From: GCA-2733415 sp965178635
Lineage (GTDB): Bacteria; Bacteroidota; Bacteroidia; Flavobacteriales; Flavobacteriaceae
Reading direction: 5' to 3'
Assembly (NCBI GenBank): GCA_965178635.1
Contig: CBCXVT010000029.1
Coordinates: 1-64,000 of the forward strand
DNA length: 64,000 bases
This document shows, one piece after another, positions 32,502 through 42,051 of this stretch. Every line of letters starts with the position of its first letter. Within the stretch, counting starts at the first letter, position 1. The translations under genes and the position numbers were made by a program. The notes under the pieces were generated by a model that was not told the origin of the DNA, searched no databases, and saw only the letters and a list, made by a program, of their open reading frames with translations.

Positions 32502-33740
32502 TTATTGCTGTGTTAAATAATTAATTATTGTTGACTGCACATAGTAGGTCTTAATAGACTCTATTTGATTGATTTGAAATTTTAATTGCAACTCTTGAAT
32601 ATCCAAAACATCATTAAAATCTATCGTTCCTGTTTCATAGCTTTTGATTAAAATGTCTTCTGCATCTTTAGCTTGCTTTAAGTTTTTTGTTTGGGTAGCA
32701 TAACTTATTCTTGCAGAAATGCGTTCGTTATTCGCTTTGTCTAAAAGCGTTTCCAATGCATTTAAACGTTCCTGTTTTTGAGCAGTAATTTCCTGCTGTT
32801 GCAAATCATTTTGTTTGGTTTGGGATTTATATTTCTTATTGAAAATTGGGATAGATACCGAAACCATTGGCATTACAATATCCTTTCCGTTATCGCTGAA
32901 ATCCATATTTGGTCTTTCAGCAACATTGATATAATCTAATCCGAAACCAATCATTGGACTGCTTTCTTTTTGATTTAATAATTCGGATTGTTCTATTGAT
33001 TGATAGAGTTTATCAAATTTCAGCAATTCAGGATGTAATGCTAAATTTTCAGAAGTAATATCAAAGTCTTCAGAAGGTATCATCAAACTATCTACCACAT
33101 TTACGGTAACATCATTATCTCTATTCAATAGATTATTGAAGTTAGTTTGTTCTGCTAAAAATTGTTGTTGCAATACATCTTTTAATTGTTGCATTTCGTT
33201 TTGACGCATTTGCAATCGCAACACATCTACTGCGGATGCTTTACCAACCTCAACAGAAGTTAATGCCAACGTCTCATAAGTTTCTAATAGTTTAATGTTT
33301 TCAGTTAAGACCTCTTGCTTTGCTTTGTTGGCGTATAGATTATAATAGGATTGTGATACCGAAGCCATTAGTTTTCGCTTTGCGATAACAATGTCCTCGT
33401 ATTTAGCATCTGCCAATGAACTGACATAGTTTTCTCTCGATGTAATGGTTCCGAACCACGGTAACATTTGTTTAGCAGATACTTTAAAGCGTTGTGCACC
33501 TGTTCTGGTTTCCGGTTCACTTACAAAGTAGCCGACACCAAATTCGGTATTAGGAATGGTATTGACTTCTTTTACTTTTTCAGAAGCTCTTTTGTATTGT
33601 AACTCAAACTTTTGAATCTCTGGGTTGTTCGCTACTGCTTCATCTATAAGTGTTTCTAATTTCTGTGCATTTACAAAGAGACTCAAGAATAACGAACAAA
33701 GCATAAAGACTGTTTTTATGTGTGATTTTATCTGTTTCAT
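32502..33740 (-). CDS. cusC: TolC-family outer-membrane factor of the Cus pump
   Basis: A 412-aa outer-membrane channel with a signal peptide (FMLCSLFLSLFVNAQK). It has the long coiled-coil alpha-barrel repeats typical of TolC/CusC: LETLIDEAVANNPEIQKFEL, then VSEVGKASAVDVLRLQMRQN and a second repeat ending SYETGTIDFNDVLDIQELQL. It would carry metal from the CusA/CusB complex across the outer membrane. Its 5' end overlaps the cusA stop by 4 nt, so it is translationally coupled to the pump gene. Confidence 0.9.
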   Translation of the reverse strand: MKQIKSHIKTVFMLCSLFLSLFVNAQKLETLIDEAVANNPEIQKFELQYKRASEKVKEVNTIPNTEFGVGYFVSEPETRTGAQRFKVSAKQMLPWFGTITSRENYVSSLADAKYEDIVIAKRKLMASVSQSYYNLYANKAKQEVLTENIKLLETYETLALTSVEVGKASAVDVLRLQMRQNEMQQLKDVLQQQFLAEQTNFNNLLNRDNDVTVNVVDSLMIPSEDFDITSENLALHPELLKFDKLYQSIEQSELLNQKESSPMIGFGLDYINVAERPNMDFSDNGKDIVMPMVSVSIPIFNKKYKSQTKQNDLQQQEITAQKQERLNALETLLDKANNERISARISYATQTKNLKQAKDAEDILIKSYETGTIDFNDVLDIQELQLKFQINQIESIKTYYVQSTIINYLTQQ

Positions 33741-36700
33741 TTTACAGTTCTTTTAAGTTGAAATTCGGCTTTCCAGCTATATAATACTGGAACTACAAAT
33801 AAGGTTATTAAGGCTATAAGCATTCCACCAAAACTTGGTATTGCCATAGGTATCATTATATCGCTTCCACGACCTGTAGAGGTTAATACTGGTAATAATG
33901 CTAAAATGGTTGTAGCTGTAGTCATTAAACAGGGTCTGATTCGTTTTTCTCCTGCTTCAACTACTGATGCTCTAATTTCCTTTTTATTATCTGGTGTGTT
34001 TCTATCGAATGTTTGGGTTAAATAAGTTGCCATTACTACACCATCATCGGTTGCTATACCGAAGAGTGCAATAAACCCAACCCAAACTGCAACACTTAAA
34101 TTGATTGGGTGCATTTGGAATAAGTCGCGTAGGTTTTCACCAAAGAAATTGAAGTTTAAAAACCAACCTTGACCATAGAGCCAAATCATTATAAAACCAC
34201 CTGCAAACGCTACTGCGATACCTGTGAATACCATTAAGGACGTACCAACCGAACGGAACTGGAAATACAGAATTAAGAAAATGATTGCCAATGCTAACGG
34301 TACAACAACCGATAAGGTTTTTTCCGCTCGTAACTGATTTTCATACGTTCCTGTGAATGCATAGTTGATTCCTTTTGGTACAATTAACTCACCAGAATCT
34401 ATCTTTTCTTGAATCAATGCTTGTGCATTTTCAACAACGCTTACTTCTGCAAAACCATCTAATTTATCAAACAAGACATAACCTACTAAAAAAGTATCTT
34501 CACTTTTAATGACTTGTGGACCTTGTTCGTATCTTATAGTTGCCAATTCGCTTAATGGCACAGGACTACCTTTTTCAACTGGCACATAAATCTGTTGTAA
34601 GTCTGTTGGGTTTGCGCGTAATTCTCTTGGGTATCGTACTCGTACGCCATATCGCTCACGACCTTCTACCGTTTGCGTTAATACCATACCGCCAACTGCT
34701 ACTTTTAATACATCTTGAACATCTTGTATCGAAATGCCATAACGTGCAATTTTTTCTCTATCAATATCAATTAACAAATAGGGTTTCCCTACAATACGGT
34801 CTGCAAAAACAGCTTCTTTTTTAATACCTTCAGCTTGTTTTAAAATCCCTTCTAACTGTACACCAAAGGCTTCAATTTGTTTTAAGTCTTGACCTTTAAC
34901 CTTTATTCCCATTGGTGCACGCATACCTGTTTGCAGCATTACCAATCGTGTTTCAATAGGTTGTAGTTTAGGTGCAGAAGTAACACCAGGTAACTTGGTA
35001 ACTTTAACAATGTTATTCCAAATATCGTCTGGTGATTGTATTTCAGGTCGCCAGTTTCGATAAAATTCACCATTATTATCTTCTATTAATTGTAACCTTT
35101 CTACAGCGCTCAAAGTGACATTTTCTGTATTATTAGGATTAGCGATGAAACGTCCATCTTTTAATTCAAATAAACCATCATCATTTACTTTGTAACGTTG
35201 ACGTTCTCCGTTTTTATTCAGCATATATTCTGGTTTGTACTGAATAATATTTTCATACATAGACAAAGGCGCTGGATCTAAAGCTGATTCTGTACGACCT
35301 GCTTTACCAACTACAGTTTTTATCTCTGGAATACTGGCTACTGCCATATCCAACTGTTGTAACACTCGTTTGTTTTCTTCTACGCCAGAATGAGGCATCG
35401 AGGTTGGCATCAGTAGAAATGAGCCTTCATTTAATGAGGGCATAAACTCTTTGCCTGTATTTTTCATAATGAAAAAACCTGCAATTACAATAGCGGTTGG
35501 CACAGATAAAAAGAGCAACTTATTATCTAAACACCACCTTAAAATACGTGTGTAATATTTGATAAATAATGAGAAAATACCTAATAAACCAAAACAAATA
35601 ACACTCACAAAAATGAGGTTCAAAAAGATGCTTTTACTAACGCCTAGTGGTCTCCAATACTCTGCTAATAAGAACACAATTGTAGATACTGAAATAATGA
35701 TATTGATAAGATTAGCTTGTTTCTCTGATACTATTTCTTGTTGCTTTATAAGTGCAACAATTCCAAATCCAACCAATATTAATCCTAACCAATAACCGTA
35801 TACTATTGCAGCAATACCTAATGCTATTAAAATGCCATTTAAAACATATTTAAAATTGGTTTTAATGCTTTTCTTTTTAAATAAAAATGCAGCAAAGGGT
35901 GGTATTAAAAACAACGCTACAATAATTGAAGCTGTTAAGGCAAATGTTTTAGTAAAGGCTAACGGTCTGAATAATTTTCCTTCAGCTCCAATCATTGTAA
36001 ATACAGGAATAAAACTTATAATGGTTGTCATTACTGCAGTTACGATTGCGCCAGACACTTCTGCTGTAGCATTGTAAACTACCGTATTAATTGATTGTGT
36101 CCCATCATCTTCATCTAAATGCCGAATGATATTTTCTGATAGTATGACACCAACATCGACCATTGTACCAATAGCAATAGCGATACCTGATAAAGCCACA
36201 ATATTAGCATCGACACCAAAGAGTTTCATTGCTATAAATACCATTAAAACCGCAACAGGTAATAAGCCAGAGATTAATACAGAAGCACGTAAATTAAATA
36301 CCATAATGATTATAACTAAAATGGTAATCAGTATTTCTAATGTTAATGCTTCATTGAGTGTGCCTAATGTTTCTTGTATCAGTTCTGTTCTATCGTAAAA
36401 AGGCACTATGGTAACTTGTGATGTTCTTCCATCCGCTAATACTTTTGAAGGTAACCCTGCACTTAATTCGTTAATTTTCTCTTTTACATTATTGATCACT
36501 TCCATTGGGTTTGCACCATAACGAGCTACGACTACAGCACCTACAACTTCCGCACCTTCTTTATCCAATAATCCTCTTCGTGTTGCAGGGCCTAATGACA
36601 CATTTCCAATGTCTTTAATTTTAATTGCGGTGTAATCTTCTGAAGTGACTACTGCATTTTCGATGTCTGAAATGGATTTCACATAACCCAAACCACGAAC

Positions 36701-37444
36701 TAAATATTCGGCTTGGTTAATTTCCAAAGTCTGTGCACCAATGTCTTTATTACTTTCCTTAACTGCTTTTACAACGTGATGCAATCCAATATTATACTGA
36801 CGCATTAGTTCTGGATTTACGTCTACTTGATACTCCTGAACATAGCCACCTATAGAAGCAACTTCTGAAACACCACTTGCAGATGATAAGGCATACTTTA
36901 CATAGTAGTCTTGAATACTGCGTAATTCTTGCAAATCCCAACCACCAGTAACATTTCCGTTTTTATCACGACCTTCTAATGTGTACCAAAATATTTGTCC
37001 TAATCCTGTGGCATCCGGACCCAATGCAGGATTAACACCTTCGGGTAATAAACCACTTGGTAAAGAGTTTAATTTTTCGAGAATACGACTTCTACTCCAG
37101 TAAAATTCTATGTCTTCTTCAAAAATGATATAGATACTTGAAAAGCCGAACATAGACGAACTACGAATCGTTTTTACCCCAGGAATTCCTAGCAAGGACG
37201 TCGTTAATGGGTACGTAATTTGATCTTCAATATCTTGTGGTGAACGACCATCCCATTTAGTAAATACTATTTGTTGGTTTTCACCTATATCTGGTATTGC
37301 ATCTACAGCAACTGGATTACTTGGTAAGAACCCAGTATCCCAATTAAAAGGTGCATTAACCGTTCCCCAACCTATAAAGAGAACAAGTAATAATACAGCT
37401 ACGAGTTTATTTTCTATTAAAAATTTGATGCTTTTATTTAGCAT
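33737..37444 (-). CDS. cusA: CusA-type heavy-metal RND pump
   Basis: A 1235-aa inner-membrane RND antiporter of the CusA/CzcA group. It has the porter-domain start NAPFNWDTGFLPSNPVAVD, then IPDIGENQQIVFTKWDGRSP, the transmembrane proton-relay region IAIGTMVDVGVILSENI (about residue 425) and the second-half motif FIALFGIATDDGVVMATYL. Between the sixth and seventh helices (about residues 525-630) is a hydrophobic insertion of some 100 residues that E. coli CusA lacks and that explains the greater length; this is seen in other Bacteroidota pumps. With copA and CPMHP modules alongside, copper or silver is the likely substrate. Confidence 0.93.
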   Translation of the reverse strand: MLNKSIKFLIENKLVAVLLLVLFIGWGTVNAPFNWDTGFLPSNPVAVDAIPDIGENQQIVFTKWDGRSPQDIEDQITYPLTTSLLGIPGVKTIRSSSMFGFSSIYIIFEEDIEFYWSRSRILEKLNSLPSGLLPEGVNPALGPDATGLGQIFWYTLEGRDKNGNVTGGWDLQELRSIQDYYVKYALSSASGVSEVASIGGYVQEYQVDVNPELMRQYNIGLHHVVKAVKESNKDIGAQTLEINQAEYLVRGLGYVKSISDIENAVVTSEDYTAIKIKDIGNVSLGPATRRGLLDKEGAEVVGAVVVARYGANPMEVINNVKEKINELSAGLPSKVLADGRTSQVTIVPFYDRTELIQETLGTLNEALTLEILITILVIIIMVFNLRASVLISGLLPVAVLMVFIAMKLFGVDANIVALSGIAIAIGTMVDVGVILSENIIRHLDEDDGTQSINTVVYNATAEVSGAIVTAVMTTIISFIPVFTMIGAEGKLFRPLAFTKTFALTASIIVALFLIPPFAAFLFKKKSIKTNFKYVLNGILIALGIAAIVYGYWLGLILVGFGIVALIKQQEIVSEKQANLINIIISVSTIVFLLAEYWRPLGVSKSIFLNLIFVSVICFGLLGIFSLFIKYYTRILRWCLDNKLLFLSVPTAIVIAGFFIMKNTGKEFMPSLNEGSFLLMPTSMPHSGVEENKRVLQQLDMAVASIPEIKTVVGKAGRTESALDPAPLSMYENIIQYKPEYMLNKNGERQRYKVNDDGLFELKDGRFIANPNNTENVTLSAVERLQLIEDNNGEFYRNWRPEIQSPDDIWNNIVKVTKLPGVTSAPKLQPIETRLVMLQTGMRAPMGIKVKGQDLKQIEAFGVQLEGILKQAEGIKKEAVFADRIVGKPYLLIDIDREKIARYGISIQDVQDVLKVAVGGMVLTQTVEGRERYGVRVRYPRELRANPTDLQQIYVPVEKGSPVPLSELATIRYEQGPQVIKSEDTFLVGYVLFDKLDGFAEVSVVENAQALIQEKIDSGELIVPKGINYAFTGTYENQLRAEKTLSVVVPLALAIIFLILYFQFRSVGTSLMVFTGIAVAFAGGFIMIWLYGQGWFLNFNFFGENLRDLFQMHPINLSVAVWVGFIALFGIATDDGVVMATYLTQTFDRNTPDNKKEIRASVVEAGEKRIRPCLMTTATTILALLPVLTSTGRGSDIMIPMAIPSFGGMLIALITLFVVPVLYSWKAEFQLKRTVK

Positions 37445-37552
37445 TATCTTTGATTATTAAACAGTTAGACATAGGTGTTACGAAAACACCGAATACAAAA
37501 AATTATCCTTATGACATACAGCCATAGGATAAAACAGTCTATTGTTTAAAAA

Positions 37553-37966
37553 TCAAATTAAATAGGTCTCGTCAATCTTGTAGAGTTGCCTTATGACGAG
37601 TGGTGGTTCGTATGCTTCGTAAGAAGATACATTATTATCTAAACCTTCAAAAAGGTTGACATGTGTGTAAACAAATGAAGCAATGAATAGGTGTTGCTCA
37701 AAAGAAATTTTGTCAACTTGCAGTTGTAGTTCGTCTTGCCCATCAACTACCAATTGTTCATCATTACAACAATTCTTTTTTGTAATAGAACAACCATCGG
37801 CTGAAGGTTTTTCCATTTCCATTCCGCATCCTTCCGCTTTATGGAACATAGCAGTTTCTACCAAAACATCTCCACAATAATGCATATTAAGAGTAAACGA
37901 CATTGTAGAGAATAACACTACAAAAGCCATTGCCAAAGACATTATTTTATGGAATATTTGCTTCAT
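37553..37966 (-). CDS. HYC_CC_PP family protein
   Basis: A 137-aa exported protein of the HYC_CC_PP family, named after its invariant motifs, all visible here: LNMHYCGDVLVETAMFH (HYC), KKNCCNDEQ (CC) and a C-terminal YEPPLV (PP). A hydrophobic signal follows MKQIFHKIMSLAMAFVVLFS. It is probably a small periplasmic metal-binding protein; it is found next to copper and zinc efflux genes in Bacteroidota. I start it at ATG 37966 rather than four codons earlier. It is the first gene of the copper block, with about 110 bp before cusA. Confidence 0.88.
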   Translation of the reverse strand: MKQIFHKIMSLAMAFVVLFSTMSFTLNMHYCGDVLVETAMFHKAEGCGMEMEKPSADGCSITKKNCCNDEQLVVDGQDELQLQVDKISFEQHLFIASFVYTHVNLFEGLDNNVSSYEAYEPPLVIRQLYKIDETYLI

Positions 37967-38038
37967 ACTTATCAACAAAGGTAAGAAATTTTAGTACATG
38001 TTAGTTCTGTTTAACAGAAGTTTAATTTAGTAAAGTAG

Positions 38039-39991
38039 TTATTCCCACATCATTCGTTGTAATCTAACCGCATTTAATATTGCTAAAAGTGCAACACCAA
38101 CATCTGCAAATACTGCTTCCCACATTGTCGCTAAACCACCTGCTCCTAAAATCAAAACAATTATTTTAATACCAAATGCCAGTATGATGTTCTGCCAAAC
38201 GATTTTTCGTGTGGAACGACTTATTTTAATGGCTCTAACAACTTTTGAAGGTTGGTCGGTTTGGATGATGACATCTGCTGTTTCAATAGCTACATCACTT
38301 CCTAATCCACCCATTGCTATTCCTACACCACTTGCTGCTAAAACTGGTGCGTCATTAATACCATCACCTATAAAAGCTATTTTGTTTGCTGGATTTTTCT
38401 TTAAAATTTCAACTTCATTTAGCTTGTCTTCTGGTAATAATCCACCTTTAGCATTTTCAATATTCAATTCTTTTGCGACTTTTTGAGTAATGGAATCCTT
38501 ATCTCCAGATAGCATCATAATATTTTTGATTCCTACTTTTTGTAAATTGACAATTGTTTCTTTTGCATCATCTTTTAATTCATCTGCAATGACAACATAA
38601 CCGGCAAATGCATTATCTATAGATACAAATACTATAGATTCTACAATAGATTCCGTTTCATTTGGAACATCAATATTATTAGCAATCATTAATGCTTTAT
38701 TTCCTACTAAAACTGTTTTACCATTTACAATTCCTTTTAATCCTTTACCTGCAATTTCAGAAACGTCTTGCGCTTCAAAATCTTCACCATTTTCTTTATA
38801 CTCCATTATGGCTTTTGCTATTGGATGCGTGGACTGCTCTTCCATAGCCATTAGGTATTTCATAAATTCAGATTCCTCCCAACCGATAGCTATTACTTCC
38901 TTAATTTTAAAAACACCTTTTGTAACAGTACCTGTTTTATCCATTACCAATGTATTTATCTTGGTCATTGCATCTAAAAAGGAAGCGCCTTTAAACAAAA
39001 TCCCGTTTTTTGAAGCTGCTCCTAATCCGCCGAAATAACCTAACGGAATAGAAATTACCAAAGCACAAGGACAAGAAATCACCAAAAATATTAAGGCACG
39101 ATACAACCAATCTCTAAACACATAATCAACTACAAAAAGGTAAGGTATAAACGTAACACCTATAGCCAAGAACACAACAATGGGTGTGTAAATTCGAGCA
39201 AATTGTCTGATGAATAATTCTGTTTTTGATTTTCTGGCTGTGGCATTCTGTACCATATCGAGAATTCGAGCAATTGAACTATCCTTAAACTCTTTGGTGG
39301 TTTCTATTTCTATAACGCCATCCATATTAATACTGCCTGCAAATACTTTTTCGCCTTTTGCAATCGTATCAGGTTTGCTTTCGCCTGTTAATGCTGCTGT
39401 GTTGAATGAACCTTTTTCGGAAAGTAGAATACCATCCAAGGGAACTTTTTCTCCCAGGCGTACTTGTACTTTTTCTCCAATTTCTACGATTTCTGGACTT
39501 ACAGAAATGTAATCATTATTGCGATAAACCAAAGCTGCTTTAGGACGAACATCGAGCAACGCTTTAATATTACCCTTTGCTTTATTTACTGCTGCGCTCT
39601 GAAATAACTCTCCAACAGCATAGAATAACATTACAGCAACACCTTCGGGATATTCTCCAATTATGAATGCACCTATAGTTGCAATAGACATTAGAAAAAA
39701 CTCTGTAAACACATCACCTTTTTTAATGCTTTCCCAACCTTCTTTTACCACAGGAAAACCAACAGGAATATAGGCTACTACATACCAAAGAATACGAATC
39801 CAATCTTTGAAAAAAGTAACATCAAAATAATCTAACCCAATACCAATAATTAGCATTAAAAAACTAATGATTGCTGGAATATAAGCTTTAATTTGACTTA
39901 AATTTCCAGTATGAATATGTTCATCATTGTGAGAATGTTGGAGCTCTGAATCTGATTTTAAATCTCTTAAATTAATTTTCTTCTTTTTCAT
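38039..39991 (-). CDS. Zn/Cd/Pb-type heavy-metal P-type ATPase
   Basis: A P1B-type ATPase (about 650 aa) without an N-terminal CxxC HMA domain. Instead it carries a short His-rich stretch (HSHNDEHIHTG). Core motifs are LTGESKP, the transport site SCPCALVISIPLGYFGGLG, MDKTGTVTKGVF, STHPIAKAIME and FIGDGINDAPVLAASGVGIA MG. The sequence after CPC (CPCALVISIP) is that of the Zn/Cd group (ZntA/CadA), not the copper group. I choose the ATG at 39991 (MKKKKINLRD), which overlaps the DUF3703 gene by 20 nt. It sits in the second metal block with fur, czcB and czcA, so zinc or cadmium is the probable substrate. Confidence 0.9.
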   Translation of the reverse strand: MKKKKINLRDLKSDSELQHSHNDEHIHTGNLSQIKAYIPAIISFLMLIIGIGLDYFDVTFFKDWIRILWYVVAYIPVGFPVVKEGWESIKKGDVFTEFFLMSIATIGAFIIGEYPEGVAVMLFYAVGELFQSAAVNKAKGNIKALLDVRPKAALVYRNNDYISVSPEIVEIGEKVQVRLGEKVPLDGILLSEKGSFNTAALTGESKPDTIAKGEKVFAGSINMDGVIEIETTKEFKDSSIARILDMVQNATARKSKTELFIRQFARIYTPIVVFLAIGVTFIPYLFVVDYVFRDWLYRALIFLVISCPCALVISIPLGYFGGLGAASKNGILFKGASFLDAMTKINTLVMDKTGTVTKGVFKIKEVIAIGWEESEFMKYLMAMEEQSTHPIAKAIMEYKENGEDFEAQDVSEIAGKGLKGIVNGKTVLVGNKALMIANNIDVPNETESIVESIVFVSIDNAFAGYVVIADELKDDAKETIVNLQKVGIKNIMMLSGDKDSITQKVAKELNIENAKGGLLPEDKLNEVEILKKNPANKIAFIGDGINDAPVLAASGVGIAMGGLGSDVAIETADVIIQTDQPSKVVRAIKISRSTRKIVWQNIILAFGIKIIVLILGAGGLATMWEAVFADVGVALLAILNAVRLQRMMWE

Positions 39992-40349
39992 TTGGATTAA
40001 ATATGTCATTAATGTCATTTGGAATAGGCATACGCTTTAAAGGTGGCACATTTGATCCTCCAGTATTGCCAAGAGGAACTTGATTTATAAATGATTTCCA
40101 ACCACCAACAATTAAGCGTAATAATTGACCAAAGACTTCTTTAGTGTTTTTTTGCATCAAACCAAAGCGCAACATTAACCAATGCGAATATGTATGTTCT
40201 ATTGGGTATGACTGTCCAATAATATGACTACGCTCTAAATGATACCAAGCGTTACTATACTGTTTGTTTATCAAATTATATCTATATTGCTTTATCTCTT
40301 CATTATAGACTTCTTTAAGTTGATTTGGTATTTTTAAATTAAATCTCAT
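39972..40349 (-). CDS. DUF3703 protein
   Basis: A 125-aa soluble protein with the DUF3703 pattern (YRYNLINKQYSNAWYHLERS HIIGQ, HTYSHWLMLRFGLMQKNTKE, then RLIVGGWKSFINQVPLGNTG GSNV). The conserved histidines and aromatic residues suggest a small metal-responsive or metal-carrying domain. The family is found almost only beside CzcA/ZntA-type metal genes, but its activity is not known. It overlaps the downstream ATPase gene by 20 nt and follows the Fur-type regulator after 55 nt. Confidence 0.85.
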   Translation of the reverse strand: MRFNLKIPNQLKEVYNEEIKQYRYNLINKQYSNAWYHLERSHIIGQSYPIEHTYSHWLMLRFGLMQKNTKEVFGQLLRLIVGGWKSFINQVPLGNTGGSNVPPLKRMPIPNDINDIFNPNEKEEN

Positions 40350-40404
40350 ATCCTTTAATTTAGGATAAAATTATATTAATATATAGTGCAATGGAAGTGC
40401 ATAG

Positions 40405-40818
40405 TTAGCAACTACATTTATCGCAAATTCCCTTAACCACCAAGTTGACATTTTCTGAAATAAACCCATCAGGCACTTTAATTTGAGGGATTTTATGTTC
40501 TGTTAAGCAAATGGTTTCATTACAATTGTTGCAGTGAAAATGTAGGTGCAAATCGTTTTTAATATCGCAATTACAGCCTTGTTCGCATAGTGCATATTTT
40601 GTAACCCCAGTACCATCGCTTATTTGATGTACAATTGCTTTTTCTTCAAAAGTTTTTATAGTTCTGTATAAGGTTGTTCTATCTGCTTTTTCAAAAGCAT
40701 TTTCAATATCACTTAAAGTAACAGCTACCTTTTTTTCTGCAAGAAACTTGTAAATTAACATACGCATTGCAGTAACGCGTATGTTTCTTGATTCTAATAC
40801 TTCTTCTATAGTGTTCAT
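40405..40818 (-). CDS. Fur-family metal regulator
   Basis: A 137-aa Fur superfamily repressor. The N-terminal winged helix reads VTAMRMLIYKFLAEKKVAVT, with the recognition helix RTTLYRTIKTFEEKAIVHQI. The C-terminal metal-binding domain has LHLHFHCNNCNETICL and ends GICDKCSC, two CxxC-type pairs for the structural zinc. The LHxHFHC sequence is the regulatory site and is compatible with a zinc-responsive Zur-like or a Fur-like sensor. It lies between czcB (2 nt upstream) and DUF3703/zntA, so it probably represses or tunes this metal block. Confidence 0.9.
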   Translation of the reverse strand: MNTIEEVLESRNIRVTAMRMLIYKFLAEKKVAVTLSDIENAFEKADRTTLYRTIKTFEEKAIVHQISDGTGVTKYALCEQGCNCDIKNDLHLHFHCNNCNETICLTEHKIPQIKVPDGFISENVNLVVKGICDKCSC

Positions 40819-40820
40819 AA

Positions 40821-42047
40821 TTAATGTGAATGTTCTGCTTCTCCTTTTTTCATTTCTGCAATGAGGTAGTAGGCATTGTTATAGGCAAATTGTGTAGTCG
40901 GCTCGATTTCGTTAGAAAATTGTACCGCTATCCAATTGCCATCTTTAGCTCCCAAAATCACTTCAATAGGTTTAAAGCTCCAATCATCGTTTTCTTTTTC
41001 AACAGAAAACGCAAAATACTTATCACCTTCTTTAATTATTGCGCTTTCGGGCAATGCTTTTGTTTTAGTGTTATCTACTTGAATTTTACCTTGAATATAC
41101 ATTCCTGGAATTAAATTTCCTTTTTTGTTTTCAATTTCTGCGTGTACGTGTACCGCCTTAGGATTGTCCTCGAATGTTTTACTTACCGAATAGATTTCTG
41201 CAATTAATTCATCATTTTGAGTAGATTGGACATTAAAAGTAACTTTTTGCCCTTTCTTAACTTTGTACACATCTTTTTCAAAGACCATTAAATCAGCGTG
41301 AACGTGATGTGTATTTACAATTTCAAAGAGTTCTGATTGAGGTTCTACAAATTGACCTGTTTTCACCTCAACTTTTTGAACAAAACCTTCAATTGGACTG
41401 CGCAAAGCAACTTGTTGAGCAATTGTACCATTTCGAACCAATGTTGTACTGATATTTAATAATTTTAATTGCGCTGCCATTCCCTTAACCATTGCCTTTG
41501 ATGCTTCGTATTCTGCTTCTGCTTTTTGAAAATTTGCACCAGATCCTACACCTGCATTATACAATTTTTGTTGACGTTCATAATTTTTCTTTAAAAAATT
41601 GCTATTGCTATATGCATTTAGATAATCCGTTTGCATTTGAATAATATTAGGATGTGATAAATAAGCGACAACCTGACCTTTATTAACTTTATCGCCTTCA
41701 ATCACTTTAATTGAAACTACATTTGCTCCAATTACGGAAGTTATTGCAGCTTCATTTTGTGGTGGCACTTCTAATGTTCCGTTAGCTTCCACATAACCAC
41801 TCATATTGCGTAATGCTAAAGTGTCTATTTTCATTTTTAAGGCTTCAAATTGTTGTGCAGATAGCATCACTTCTTCATCTTCGTGATGTTCTTCACTTAC
41901 GTCATTTTTTGGTTCTTCATTATGGGAATGTTCATCTTCACTATGAGAATGCCCATCATTTTCGTTATGATTTTCTTTATTACCACACGCAGTTACCAAA
42001 AAGGCCAACATTACTATTAGTAGGATATTAAATGATCTATTTTTCAT
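40821..42047 (-). CDS. czcB: CzcB-type RND membrane-fusion lipoprotein
   Basis: A 408-aa periplasmic adaptor, probably lipid-anchored (VMLAFLVTACGN, lipobox Cys). Immediately behind the anchor is a Glu/His-rich metal-catching stretch (HNENDGHSHSEDEHSHNEEP). The fusion-protein core has YVEANGTLEVPPQNEAAITS, a hairpin (SNSNFLKKNYERQQKLYNAG) and the second lipoyl half LRSPIEGFVQKVEVKTGQFV. I start it at ATG 42047; the open frame reaches 42077 into the end of the pump gene. It works with the CzcA-TolC fusion directly upstream; divalent cations (Co/Zn/Cd) are the probable substrates. Confidence 0.9.
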   Translation of the reverse strand: MKNRSFNILLIVMLAFLVTACGNKENHNENDGHSHSEDEHSHNEEPKNDVSEEHHEDEEVMLSAQQFEALKMKIDTLALRNMSGYVEANGTLEVPPQNEAAITSVIGANVVSIKVIEGDKVNKGQVVAYLSHPNIIQMQTDYLNAYSNSNFLKKNYERQQKLYNAGVGSGANFQKAEAEYEASKAMVKGMAAQLKLLNISTTLVRNGTIAQQVALRSPIEGFVQKVEVKTGQFVEPQSELFEIVNTHHVHADLMVFEKDVYKVKKGQKVTFNVQSTQNDELIAEIYSVSKTFEDNPKAVHVHAEIENKKGNLIPGMYIQGKIQVDNTKTKALPESAIIKEGDKYFAFSVEKENDDWSFKPIEVILGAKDGNWIAVQFSNEIEPTTQFAYNNAYYLIAEMKKGEAEHSH

Positions 42048-42051
42048 TGTC